Assembly (NCBI GenBank): GCA_031292355.1
Contig: JARLHI010000055.1
Location: forward strand, 124,001-188,000
Direction of reading: 5' to 3'
DNA length: 64,000 bases
Source of the DNA: Candidatus Obscuribacterales bacterium
GTDB lineage: Bacteria; Cyanobacteriota; Vampirovibrionia; Obscuribacterales; Obscuribacteraceae
Numbering within the stretch: the first letter of the stretch is position 1; every line of letters begins with the position of its first letter. Shown here in pieces: positions 19,269 through 27,771 of the stretch. The position numbers and the translations under genes are program-made. The notes beneath the pieces are model-generated. The model was not told where the DNA came from, did not search any database, and saw only the letters and a program-made list of their open reading frames with translations.

Positions 19269-20456
19269 TCATTGCGTGGTGCTACCACCCTTAATGGCAA
19301 GCATTTGACCTTTCAAGTCAGCCATCTCGGCATCTCTGCCAAGAAAGTGCATAGCATCAGCATAAGCCTGAATATAAGTGACGAGCTGGATGGATTCAGG
19401 TCCGTAAAATGTTTGCGCTATCTCTAAAGCTTTTTGCAATACAGGAGCTGCCTGTTCGTACTTTTCTTCAGTGGTATAGCATCTACCCAGGGCATAAGCG
19501 GCGCGAAGTTCGCTGCCTGTCTTAGACGGCGCATCTTTCCACAAGTCCTGAGCATGCACGTATAAAGCTTCTGCCTCTTCAAACTTCTTTTCTCGCAGCA
19601 AACACTTAGCAAGTTTGTCTAAACGTCTAAAGACTTGTGGGTCTTCAGGCTGAAGAATACGTTGCGTATTCTCATAAGCATAACGATAGAAAGATTCGGC
19701 CTCGCCATCCTGGTTTCGAGCCTCACAGATGGTGCCAAGGCTATCGTAGCTATTGGCGAGCGATAAATGCTGCTTACCCAAGACAGTTTCTTTAACATCC
19801 AGAGATGCCTGACACACCTTCTCAGCGTAATCATAATTTTCGCGCGCTAAAAATTGCGTGCTGACCGTATCGCAGGCAATGGCCCATTCGATGGCCGGAT
19901 CGCGCATAGACAACGACGCACTGCCAGCCCATCCCGTCAAGGGCTGCCCTGGCTTCAGTTTGACTGGACCATTTGCAGCTGCACGATGTTCATCCAACTT
20001 TCCGTTGATGAATGAGAGCATACGGTCAGTTAATGGTTCCGCTTTACTGGCGGTGCCATGATCAAGATAAAAGTTGATCAGCGTTGCCATTGATGGAATA
20101 ACAGCACCACTTGGGCGATCCATGGCCGCTTCTTTAACGCGCAACTCTTCTTCCAGCAAAGGCTCAGCTTCAGCAAAGCGCCCACGAATAGTGAGCAGAC
20201 GGCCGAGTTCGCCACAGCTTTGAGCACGGCGCAAATCGGCAGGGCCAAACTTCGCGGACAACTTTACAGCGTCCTTAAGCAGACGTTCACCGTCACCATA
20301 GGCACCTGTATATACAGATTCCACTCCAGTTTTTTGTATTTCTGTCCACAATGTGGACGAGTCTATCGCCGGTAATGGCGCAGCGAGTGCGCCAGTGAGG
20401 CTCAAACCGAAGAATACCGGTGCACAAAAGGCGAAGAGATATCGTTTGACTGCCAT
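19269..20456 (-). CDS. Exported TPR protein
   Basis: A 395-residue protein with a signal peptide (AFCAPVFFGLSLTGALAAP, residues about 8-26). The rest is tetratricopeptide repeats of the kinesin-light-chain-like kind, for example RRAQSCGELGRLLTIRGRFAEAEPLLEEEL-type and AAYALGRCYTTEEKYEQAAPVLQKAL-type units, ending near residue 390. It probably binds partner proteins in the periplasm; no enzymatic domain is visible. ATG 20456 directly precedes the signal peptide; the binding site (GTGAG) is weak. It converges with the beta-lactamase gene with 7 bases between stops. Confidence 0.75.
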   Translation of the reverse strand: MAVKRYLFAFCAPVFFGLSLTGALAAPLPAIDSSTLWTEIQKTGVESVYTGAYGDGERLLKDAVKLSAKFGPADLRRAQSCGELGRLLTIRGRFAEAEPLLEEELRVKEAAMDRPSGAVIPSMATLINFYLDHGTASKAEPLTDRMLSFINGKLDEHRAAANGPVKLKPGQPLTGWAGSASLSMRDPAIEWAIACDTVSTQFLARENYDYAEKVCQASLDVKETVLGKQHLSLANSYDSLGTICEARNQDGEAESFYRYAYENTQRILQPEDPQVFRRLDKLAKCLLREKKFEEAEALYVHAQDLWKDAPSKTGSELRAAYALGRCYTTEEKYEQAAPVLQKALEIAQTFYGPESIQLVTYIQAYADAMHFLGRDAEMADLKGQMLAIKGGSTTQ

Positions 20457-20541
20457 TAATCGCTCACTTTCTAGAGTGTGCGTTCATTCTAGCCCAAGTC
20501 GATCGCTGGTGCAAAACGAAATTTGCACCTAATGAACAAGA

Positions 20542-21165
20542 TTACTTTCTAGCACCCTCGAGCACTCGTACCTCGCCTTGCGATTGTTCAGTCTGCGCTG
20601 GGGAACCTGAATACATACCCTGACGTTGCATATCTGCGATCTCTGCAGCGGTGGGCTTACATACCGTACCGAATACAAAGTCGCCGAGAGGAAAAACAAC
20701 GTTGAAATTCTTATCGGGATGTACATGGTGCAAATAATGATGTCTGGTCAAATATTTATAAGCGGGCCACTCGTTGAAGAAACGTTTCACAGGTCTGTGC
20801 ATATTTAAGTGGATGTTGTTCCAGATGAGATGGTGGCATGCTACTACGCCTTCAAAGATAATCGCCGTTGGTACCGACACCAAAGCAAGCAATAAAGAAA
20901 AAGGCAATGCTTCGAAAAAGCCTTCGACAAAATTCAACCGAATGCCACGGTCTTCACCTTTTGGTAATGGCACATCAGCAAACACAGCTTTGTACTCAGA
21001 GTGATGAAGCACAGCGTGGTGCTTAAAGACCTTCTCGAGCACTTTAATATACTTACTTAATGGATGCTTTTTATGCATCGCGGTCTGGTGGCATTGATGC
21101 TCGATCAAGGACATAAGCACCACAGACGATGCAAAACCTACCGCGCACTCAGTGAAAAGATTCAT
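20542..21165 (-). CDS. Sterol desaturase / fatty acid hydroxylase family protein
   Basis: A 207-residue membrane protein. The histidine clusters of the di-iron hydroxylase superfamily are visible: EHQCHQTAMHKKH, FKHHAVLHHSEY, HHLIWNNIHLNMH and LTRHHYLHHVHPDKNFNVVFPLGDFVFGT. Hydrophobic segments flank them (about 8-22 and 80-105). Family members hydroxylate or desaturate lipids; the substrate is unknown. ATG 21165 has an AGGTG site eight bases upstream. Its upstream side faces a long hairpin-rich gap shared with the alcohol dehydrogenase gene. Confidence 0.75.
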   Translation of the reverse strand: MNLFTECAVGFASSVVLMSLIEHQCHQTAMHKKHPLSKYIKVLEKVFKHHAVLHHSEYKAVFADVPLPKGEDRGIRLNFVEGFFEALPFSLLLALVSVPTAIIFEGVVACHHLIWNNIHLNMHRPVKRFFNEWPAYKYLTRHHYLHHVHPDKNFNVVFPLGDFVFGTVCKPTAAEIADMQRQGMYSGSPAQTEQSQGEVRVLEGARK

Positions 21166-21634
21166 AAATTGGCACCTGTATGACCATCAGACCACTTAGG
21201 AAAGTCAAGGCTAAGCCAATTTCACTTTCGGAAGCTAGACAAGTGTACTGCGCAACAGGCAAAACAGCGAGCAAATCTTACCGAAGTTAGGTTAACTAAA
21301 AATAGTTGCAAGGCGGTATCTTAGAGGCGCCCATGCCAACCGCGGGCTCTTGGCGATTGCCAAACGCGAATTAAAAAAGTTGTTTCGGCTTCACAAACAC
21401 GCTATTCATCCCAGCCTCATCCATAAAAGGGTGCCAGTTGGCGTGTTTTGGGAGCGCAAACCAAATCTTAAAGGGAATTAGATAAGCCCAAACTAATTTG
21501 AGTGCGAATAAATCGAACCGAATGTAATTTCCTGTTTCAGAAAGCGCGCCTTGAGTTGATAGCCACCGCGCAGGATGCTAAGTTTTTGATCGAAGCTAAA
21601 CCCCGGCTAATCTTAGCTAAAAGGATTGATCTCT
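21166..21634. other. 469-base gene-free region with strong hairpins
   Basis: No gene is seen. CGCG (21341-21344) and CGCG (21365-21368) enclose the perfect hairpin TTGGC-GATT-GCCAA (21350-21363). A longer element pairs CAAACACGC (21394-21402) with GCGTGTTTTG (21441-21450) around a 38-base loop. AGCTAA/TTAGCT (about 21594-21619) sits just before the alcohol dehydrogenase ribosome binding site. This may be a structured leader for that gene or a small RNA; neither is shown. Confidence 0.35.
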
Positions 21635-22681
21635 ATGACTGCAACTCTTTCTACAAAGGCATTTGCCGCTAAATCGGCCACAGAAGCTCTTGGACCATTC
21701 ACCATCGAACGAAGGCAACCACAAGCAGATGATGTACTCCTGGACATCAAGTTTTGCGGCATCTGTCACTCTGACCTACACCAGGCTCGCAATGAGTGGA
21801 AGAACAGCACCTACCCGATGGTCCCTGGACACGAAATCGTAGGCGTCGTTAAATCCGTCGGCAGCAACGTAAAAGACTTCAAAGTTGGTGACTCTGTAGG
21901 AATCGGCTGTTTCGTGAATTCATGTCGCAAGTGCGAACCATGCAAAAATGGTGAAGAACAATACTGCAAAGACACTGCTTTCACTTATAACAGCAGCGAT
22001 AATGGTCATACCACTTATGGTGGCTATTCCACTCAGATTACAGTTGACCAGAAATATTTGCTGAAAATTCCAGCCGGTCTGTCACTGGATGCCGCAGCAC
22101 CACTTTTGTGCGCTGGTATCACTACCTACAAACCACTGAAATTCTGGGGCGCCGGTCCTGGCAAAAAAGTAGCAATCGTTGGGCTGGGCGGACTGGGCCA
22201 CATGGCAGTAAAAATTGCAGTCGCAATGGGAGCCGAAGTTTCGGTCCTTAGCCGTGGCAATGCAAAAAAAGAAGCGGCGAAGAAACTTGGTGCTCATAAT
22301 TTCTACGCCACTAACGATACAAAGACGATGGAAGAACTAGCTGAAAAGTTCGATCTCATTATCGACACAGTATCTGCAGAGCATGACATAGACGCATTAC
22401 TGGGCACTGTAAAAATCGGCGGCACTCTAGTGCTCGTCGGCGTTCCTCCAGAAGGCGTAAAATTCAACGCTCACAACTTAATCTCGAAGCGTCGCATATT
22501 TGCCGGTTCGATGATTGGCGGCATTGCCGAAACTCAAGAGATGCTGGATTTCTGCGCCAAGCATAATGTGCCGGCCGATATTGAATTGATCAAAATTCAA
22601 GACGTAAATGAAGCGTATGAACGTATGGAAAAAGGCGATGTGCGCTACCGCTTCGTTATTGATTGTGCCTCGTTGAATTAA
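21635..22681 (+). CDS. Zinc-dependent NAD(P) alcohol dehydrogenase (YahK/CAD type)
   Basis: A 348-residue medium-chain dehydrogenase that interconverts aldehydes and alcohols. The catalytic zinc region reads CGICHSD with GHEIVG; the structural zinc cysteines are in CRKCEPCKNGEEQYC; the cofactor motif is GLGGLGHMAVK; and SAEHDIDALLGTVKIGGTLVLVG is typical of the cinnamyl-alcohol-dehydrogenase/YahK branch. The length is usual. ATG 21635 has an AAGGA site; TTG 21626 adds three residues. A strong terminator follows, so it is a single-gene unit with a long, hairpin-rich upstream region. Confidence 0.9.
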   Translation: MTATLSTKAFAAKSATEALGPFTIERRQPQADDVLLDIKFCGICHSDLHQARNEWKNSTYPMVPGHEIVGVVKSVGSNVKDFKVGDSVGIGCFVNSCRKCEPCKNGEEQYCKDTAFTYNSSDNGHTTYGGYSTQITVDQKYLLKIPAGLSLDAAAPLLCAGITTYKPLKFWGAGPGKKVAIVGLGGLGHMAVKIAVAMGAEVSVLSRGNAKKEAAKKLGAHNFYATNDTKTMEELAEKFDLIIDTVSAEHDIDALLGTVKIGGTLVLVGVPPEGVKFNAHNLISKRRIFAGSMIGGIAETQEMLDFCAKHNVPADIELIKIQDVNEAYERMEKGDVRYRFVIDCASLN

Positions 22682-22713
22682 TTATTTCGAGTTAGCTTCG
22701 ACTGTCCACCCAA

Positions 22714-22755
22714 CCCCGCAATGCAGTAAAACCTGTAAATTGCGGGGTCTTTTTA
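22714..22755 (+). terminator. Strong intrinsic terminator after the alcohol dehydrogenase
   Basis: CCCCGCAAT (22714-22722) pairs perfectly with ATTGCGGGG (22739-22747) and is followed by TCTTTTT. It begins 32 bases after the stop codon. Confidence 0.85.
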
Positions 22756-22804
22756 TTGGCATAAAAGACGCCGACAAATCGACCTTGGAGTATGATGAAA
22801 TTTA

Positions 22805-23485
22805 GTGCACGTATTTGTTGTGAGGAGTTCCACTTTCGCAGAGTCAGAAAAAGATAGCGATAAGAATCGCACGCAGACAGAAGTGGTCAGAGACGGTTCG
22901 GGAAAGCCTCCCCGAAAACCGAGAACTGCGCTAGGTCACGGAGGTGACGGCGACCCGTCTGATCAACCCGGACGAATGATCCGGGTAATTGACGAACACG
23001 GTGACATCATTGGCACGATGCCAAAGAAAGAAGCTTTGCGGTTAGCTCGCGCGCTAGGACTTGATTTAGTGTTGATTGCTCCAGACGCGTATCCTCCTGT
23101 ATGCCAGCTGATGGACTACCAGAAGTTCAAAGCCATTCAGGAAGCAACAAACCGCGACATCGAAAGAAAGCATCACCTTACGAATTTCCAAGAAATAAAG
23201 CTACGCTACCATCTTGAAGAGCCTGAATATCAAGCGAAGTTGAAAACGCTAATAAGGCACCTACAAGTAGGAGACAAAGTTAAACTGCTAATGATTCTGC
23301 GCGGGGCGCAAATGAAGAAAAAAGATGAAGCACTAGCTTTGTTCCAAAGAATTATTGAAGATGCGGGTAGTTTTGCAGTCGTCAGCCGTGCTCCCGCCTT
23401 AACAGGGAAAAGTCTCATTGCACTGCTTTCCCCAGATATCAAAACGATTAGAAAGGGACTCTATCGATCTCTCCATCAGCAATAG
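22805..23485 (+). CDS. infC: Divergent translation initiation factor IF-3
   Basis: A 226-residue protein. After a polar, disordered tail of about 55 residues come both IF-3 domains: N domain MIRVIDEHGDIIGTMPKKEALRLA with PPVCQLMDYQKF, and C domain with EIKLRYHLEEPEYQAKLKTLIRHLQVGDKVK and LRGAQM. IF-3 binds the 30S subunit and checks the start codon. It is unusual: the tail replaces the common RIN..IR start, the basic linker is short on Lys, and the C domain reads LMILRGAQMKKKDEAL rather than the typical FRGRE.AH. It may be a paralogue rather than the main IF-3; no rpmI or rplT follows. GTG 22805 is uncertain: a GAGGAG site lies inside the frame without a usual start after it. Confidence 0.8.
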   Translation: MHVFVVRSSTFAESEKDSDKNRTQTEVVRDGSGKPPRKPRTALGHGGDGDPSDQPGRMIRVIDEHGDIIGTMPKKEALRLARALGLDLVLIAPDAYPPVCQLMDYQKFKAIQEATNRDIERKHHLTNFQEIKLRYHLEEPEYQAKLKTLIRHLQVGDKVKLLMILRGAQMKKKDEALALFQRIIEDAGSFAVVSRAPALTGKSLIALLSPDIKTIRKGLYRSLHQQ

Positions 23486-23589
23486 CCCGGCATAAGCACG
23501 CTACCCATCGATCGGTCATAATGGTCTGACTGATCTCGCTCATTTTATTAACCTCAGCCACCGCTTAATTTGCAACGAGGCACTTTTTT

Positions 23590-24471
23590 GTGATTGCGAT
23601 TTTCATTTTTGGCTTCTGGACGTGTACGGTTATTTGCACGTTCTGGATTCTTGCGGGTTACCCGTACAAACAAGAAATCGAAGAAATCGGCAATGAGAAA
23701 TGGCGCGTCGTAGCAGATTTTATACAAAACACATGTCCTTTTTTAGAGCCGCTAATGATACAAAGCACTGAGGAAAAACATCTTGAAAGTTTGCTCGCTT
23801 CGCTGGAAGCAGCTAGCCTCAAGACCAGTATCATTTTAATCAGATTGCGTCGAACAATGGCCCAGGCACAGGAGTTAGAGAGCGAGCTATTGCCTGCTCT
23901 GGACAAAAGCAAGGCAGCCGTAGCGCGCTGGCACGAACGAGCTACCCTCGCTGTGACGCAAGGGAATGACGATTTAGCAAAGCAGGCTCTCGAACAAAAA
24001 CTACGGTCCCAAAAACAGCTCGAAATTTTCTCTAGTATTGCAGCCGACAACAAATCGTTCATTGACGCTATGCAAGAGAATTTGGACCAGGTTGAGGCAA
24101 CGAAGCAAGGACTTCATCAAAGGCGTCATATTCTAACTTTAAGAGCCAAATATGCAGCCGCCGCAGCCCAACTACATAGAAGACTAGCCGCTCATCACAG
24201 GCAACAGGCACTCTCAGAAATCGATCTTCAAATTCATGAATTGCAAGGGCAAGCAGACGAAAAATTGCTCCCTTTCTCGCAGATACTCATAGACAATTTG
24301 TCCCAAATATTTGACGACATTGACCTCGAGATTTCAGCAATGGAGGCGCCCGCTAGTTCCTGGAACAAAAATAGCAAAACACACGAAAAGCGGCGCCAGG
24401 ACGCTGATGCCCTGCAGCGTGAATTTAACGAAATGAAGAAGGCACGAAAAGACGCTCCACACCACACCTAA
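23590..24471 (+). CDS. PspA/IM30-like coiled-coil protein with an N-terminal membrane helix
   Basis: A 293-residue protein from GTG 23590, preceded by GAGGC. Residues 1-22 are a membrane helix (FIFGFWTCTVICTFWILAG). Residues about 60-240 are long charged helices; the segment KAAVARWHERATLAVTQGNDDLAKQALEQK matches the PspA/IM30 core pattern (A..W..rA..A...G.ddLA..AL). PspA-type proteins bind and stabilise stressed membranes. Here the amphipathic N-terminal helix of PspA is replaced by a true membrane anchor, which is unusual. The C-terminal 40 residues are polar. No pspF- or pspBC-like gene is nearby. Confidence 0.6.
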   Translation: MIAIFIFGFWTCTVICTFWILAGYPYKQEIEEIGNEKWRVVADFIQNTCPFLEPLMIQSTEEKHLESLLASLEAASLKTSIILIRLRRTMAQAQELESELLPALDKSKAAVARWHERATLAVTQGNDDLAKQALEQKLRSQKQLEIFSSIAADNKSFIDAMQENLDQVEATKQGLHQRRHILTLRAKYAAAAAQLHRRLAAHHRQQALSEIDLQIHELQGQADEKLLPFSQILIDNLSQIFDDIDLEISAMEAPASSWNKNSKTHEKRRQDADALQREFNEMKKARKDAPHHT

Positions 24472-24641
24472 GTCAAAATCGATACCGCTGGTGATACCGA
24501 GCAGTCAATGGTAAACAGCTGCAATTCTATCGGTAAAAGCAATAAACTCAATAATCAAATTCAAAGCCTATTGGTTTCAAACAAACAGCTATAATCTATG
24601 CAAATGAAAGGGTCTGATGACTTTATCTTCGGCGAGCAAAC

Positions 24642-25175
24642 ATGAACGGCGCAAGCAAACTTTCTGAAGCCTTAAACGCTCACCCAGCCGTATTGGATTA
24701 TATTATCAGCCTTAATCCCGGCGAATTTGAACGACTGCGCAATCCCTTGATGCGTAAGGTTATGCCCCAGCGCATAACCTTACGACGCGTGGCTGTCATG
24801 GCCGGCATCAAGGAGGTTGAGATAGTCGCTAGAGTCAACGAAATCGCCGGGTTGCCCATCGATCTGAGCGCCCCTTCCAGTCACCATGAACAATTACCCG
24901 GCTCGCCTGCTGACAAGCCTGGCTGGCTCATCCACGCAGCGCCAGAAGAAATAATCTGGGTTGATTTGATTCCTACCGACGAAGTTCTTGGGGACCCAAT
25001 GCCGACCGTCAGCACAGCTATAAACACGATGAAACATGGAAGCATTGTGGGTATCAAACATAAATGGGAGCCACAACCTTTCTACGACATATGGTACGCC
25101 CGAGGTTTTGATTTTTGGGCTGAAAAAATCAACAAAGACCTCTGGCATGTTTTTGTTTTTAGACCCACTGACTGA
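24642..25175 (+). CDS. DUF1858 plus DUF2249 domain protein
   Basis: A 177-residue soluble protein. The N-terminal half (residues about 10-70: HPAVLDYIISLNPGEFERLRNPLMRKVM..ITLRRVAVMAGI) is of the DUF1858 type. The C-terminal half (about 105-175: WVDLIPTDEVLGDPMPTVSTAIN...HKWEPQPFYDIWYARG) is of the DUF2249 type, which includes the PLYY/PFYD motif. These two domains occur together elsewhere, often near nitrogen-oxide respiration genes, but none is next to it here. ATG 24642 has a weak site. The DUF2252 gene follows on the same strand after 69 bases. Confidence 0.7.
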   Translation: MNGASKLSEALNAHPAVLDYIISLNPGEFERLRNPLMRKVMPQRITLRRVAVMAGIKEVEIVARVNEIAGLPIDLSAPSSHHEQLPGSPADKPGWLIHAAPEEIIWVDLIPTDEVLGDPMPTVSTAINTMKHGSIVGIKHKWEPQPFYDIWYARGFDFWAEKINKDLWHVFVFRPTD

Positions 25176-25244
25176 CAAAACTCTACTTGCCACCAAATAT
25201 GATGGCGCCTTTCGAGAACGCCGCAGTTAAAAGGAGCCCATTGT

Positions 25245-26819
25245 ATGGTGAGCGAAAAGAAGAAAAGCAATAAATCGACCAGTACCGCACAAACAAAGTC
25301 CAAGGCCACCAAGCAGCATTTGAGAAAAAGCAAAAAGACAAAAAAGACGAGAGAGTCAAAGAAGAGCGCCGCAGAATTCAAAGCTAGCGCTCCAATTGAA
25401 CCCCAAAACCCAGACGTCGCGTTCCTACGACCGAGCCTCAATGCCGCCTTTTTGAAAAAGCCTGCGCACTTGCGTAAAACTGATGACCGCATGGAACTCG
25501 GTCGAGCATTTCGGGTTCAGTGTCCACGCGAGTCGCACTCCGAGATGCCCATTGCCGACCAAGAGGCACGCAAACCGATAGACTTGCTGGTTGAATCCAG
25601 CGCTGGTCGGCAGAACAACCTTTTGCCACTTCGGTATGGGCGCATGATGGCTTCTCCATTTGCTTTCTTTCGTGGAGCGGCGGTGATTATGGCTGCGGAT
25701 CTAGCGAATGCCCCCTCAACTGAATATGCAGTTCAGGCGTGTGGAGACTGTCACCTTCTCAATTTTGGCGCCTTCGCCACACCAGAAAGACACGTAGTTT
25801 TTGATATCAACGACTTCGATGAAACATTTCCTGCGCCCTGGGAATGGGACTTAAAACGCCTTGCAGCAAGCGTTTATGTCGCCGGCCAAAACAATGGACA
25901 TCCAGACAAAAACAATTACGCAGCAGCGATACGAACAGCGCAAGCTTATCGCGATCGCATGATCGAGCTGACTGCAATGCCTGCGCTCAGTGCCTGGTAT
26001 TCCTTCATCGATTACAACACATTAATAGATCTTTCTGAAACAGCTGCACTTAAAAAGAGACGCAAGAAGGTCCTCGAAAGAGAATTGAGCAAAGATGCGC
26101 AATCTGAATTCGTCAAATTAGGACACGTAATAGGCGAACAGCCTAAAATCAAAGACAGACCCCCACTCGTTTTCCATGAAGATGAACAAAATGAGCCGGA
26201 ATACCAGGAGCAACAGGCGGCTCTTCTTAGCTCGTATCGAGACTCATTACCTCTTGAGCGAAGAGTATTATTTGACCGATACGAACTGGCCGATACGGCG
26301 GTAAAAGTGGTCGGTGTCGGTAGCGTTGGAACATACTGTTCAATTGGCCTGTTTTTCGCCGCCGAAAACGATCCGCTCTTTCTTCAATTCAAAGAAGCAC
26401 GCGCGTCAGTTCTCGAGCCTTATGTCAATTTCCCACCGTTTCAAACTCATGGAGAACGAGTTGTCTTCGGTCAAAAATTGATGCAGGCAGCCAGCGACAT
26501 TTTCCTTGGACACGCCCTTGGTCTAAACGGACGCAACTTTTATATCCGCCAACTGCGCGATGTCAAAGTCAAACCAATGGTCGAGATTTATACGCCGAAA
26601 GAAATGTACGGATATGCTCGCAACTGCGGCTGGGCTCTTGCAATGGCCCACGCTCGCTCAGGAGATCCAGCAATTATTTCTGGATACATCGGCAAAAGCG
26701 ACATTTTCCCAACCGCAATTGGTGATTTTTCCAGAATGTACGCAGAGCAAAACAAACTAGATCACGCCGCTTTGATTAAGGCTGTGCGCGATGGCATTGT
26801 CGAAGCAACTCTTGAATGA
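25245..26819 (+). CDS. DUF2252 family protein (kinase-fold-like)
   Basis: A 524-residue protein. Residues 1-45 are a very Lys/Ser/Thr-rich basic tail, followed by the DUF2252 core: MMASPFAFFRGAA, CGDCHLLNFGAFATPE, VFDINDFDETFPAPWEWDLKRLAAS, GVGSVGTYCSIGLF and the C-terminal ARNCGWALAMAHARSGD. The NDFD and HLLNFG motifs recall aminoglycoside-phosphotransferase-like catalytic loops, and the family is assigned a kinase-like fold, but substrates are not known. ATG 25245 has an AAGGAG site ten bases upstream. It stands alone or with the DUF1858/DUF2249 gene. Confidence 0.85.
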   Translation: MVSEKKKSNKSTSTAQTKSKATKQHLRKSKKTKKTRESKKSAAEFKASAPIEPQNPDVAFLRPSLNAAFLKKPAHLRKTDDRMELGRAFRVQCPRESHSEMPIADQEARKPIDLLVESSAGRQNNLLPLRYGRMMASPFAFFRGAAVIMAADLANAPSTEYAVQACGDCHLLNFGAFATPERHVVFDINDFDETFPAPWEWDLKRLAASVYVAGQNNGHPDKNNYAAAIRTAQAYRDRMIELTAMPALSAWYSFIDYNTLIDLSETAALKKRRKKVLERELSKDAQSEFVKLGHVIGEQPKIKDRPPLVFHEDEQNEPEYQEQQAALLSSYRDSLPLERRVLFDRYELADTAVKVVGVGSVGTYCSIGLFFAAENDPLFLQFKEARASVLEPYVNFPPFQTHGERVVFGQKLMQAASDIFLGHALGLNGRNFYIRQLRDVKVKPMVEIYTPKEMYGYARNCGWALAMAHARSGDPAIISGYIGKSDIFPTAIGDFSRMYAEQNKLDHAALIKAVRDGIVEATLE

Positions 26820-26928
26820 ACTACGATGTACACTTTATCCGCATCTCCACACCGACTGCACAACTCTTTCTTAAGCTAGAAATGGGTAGATTAGAATCGC
26901 ATTTCAGATAGAAAGTTGCGGCGTCGAG

Positions 26929-27756
26929 ATGTTCAAAAAATCAATCGATATTTTCAAGGGCACTGGACTGCTCGCCTACATTACTCTAGGTCCGCTTCTC
27001 ATCCTCTGCCTCACGGGTCTGCTTGCATTTTCGTCGATCACTTGTATAAGTGACCGACTCAATCCCAAAGACAGCGCGTGCAAACGCATGCTTGCAAATG
27101 TGCGCAACTTTGTCGAACACAACGACGACGAGGAAGTTTGCGCTTTCAATCTCAAAATAGTATCAACTCTCAAGCAAATTCCAAAAGGCCAAATAATTCA
27201 CGACGACGCAATCGAAGAAGTGTCAACCGAAGGTTTCAAGTTGCCACCGCAATTGTCGCTAAAAAATGAAGAAGTTAGGGGAAGAGTGACCGCAAGAAAT
27301 ATTGACAAAAACTGCCTGGTTACGGAGTCGGATCTTTTGTCGGAGACTGCGTCTCGAAAAATCAATCAAGACTACGAGTCTAATCCTTCATTATTATCGA
27401 ATAAAAGTAGAACAAATCAAACTGAGCGAAGTTTTGCAATCAACCTTGTTTTTTCAACCATTGTCCTGATGCTTGCAGGAACAGCCATAGCCGCACTCCT
27501 TGTCAGTCAAAGCTTGATCATTAAGCATGCTTTCAAGACCAATTTTCTTCTCGGTATTGCTTGCCTGCTTGTGCCTCTGGTTATAGCCGGTTTCGATTTC
27601 TTTCACTGGCAAAAGATTCGCCGACCATTCAACATTGGCGTTGCATCTTGTTGTTTGATTGGAGTTTTAATTGGCGCTCTAGCACCAGCAGAAGTTCAAG
27701 CGAATAGTCTTTCAACCGTTATCACTAGCAAGATGGAGAAAGAATTAGGCCCGTGA
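26929..27756 (+). CDS. Membrane protein with a SAF-like domain
   Basis: A 275-residue protein. A membrane helix at about 15-38 is followed by a soluble region containing LKQIPKGQIIHDDAIEE..., RGRVTARNIDKNCLVTESDL, which follows the SAF (antifreeze/CpaB-like) pattern of two short beta hairpins with 'I.kG..i....l'. Four further membrane segments occupy about 172-265. I cannot assign a function; SAF domains bind sugars, peptidoglycan or pilus components in other proteins. ATG 26929 has no strong binding site. It converges with the kinase gene with 15 bases between stops. Confidence 0.55.
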   Translation: MFKKSIDIFKGTGLLAYITLGPLLILCLTGLLAFSSITCISDRLNPKDSACKRMLANVRNFVEHNDDEEVCAFNLKIVSTLKQIPKGQIIHDDAIEEVSTEGFKLPPQLSLKNEEVRGRVTARNIDKNCLVTESDLLSETASRKINQDYESNPSLLSNKSRTNQTERSFAINLVFSTIVLMLAGTAIAALLVSQSLIIKHAFKTNFLLGIACLLVPLVIAGFDFFHWQKIRRPFNIGVASCCLIGVLIGALAPAEVQANSLSTVITSKMEKELGP

Positions 27757-27771
27757 TTTTCCAACAAGGGC

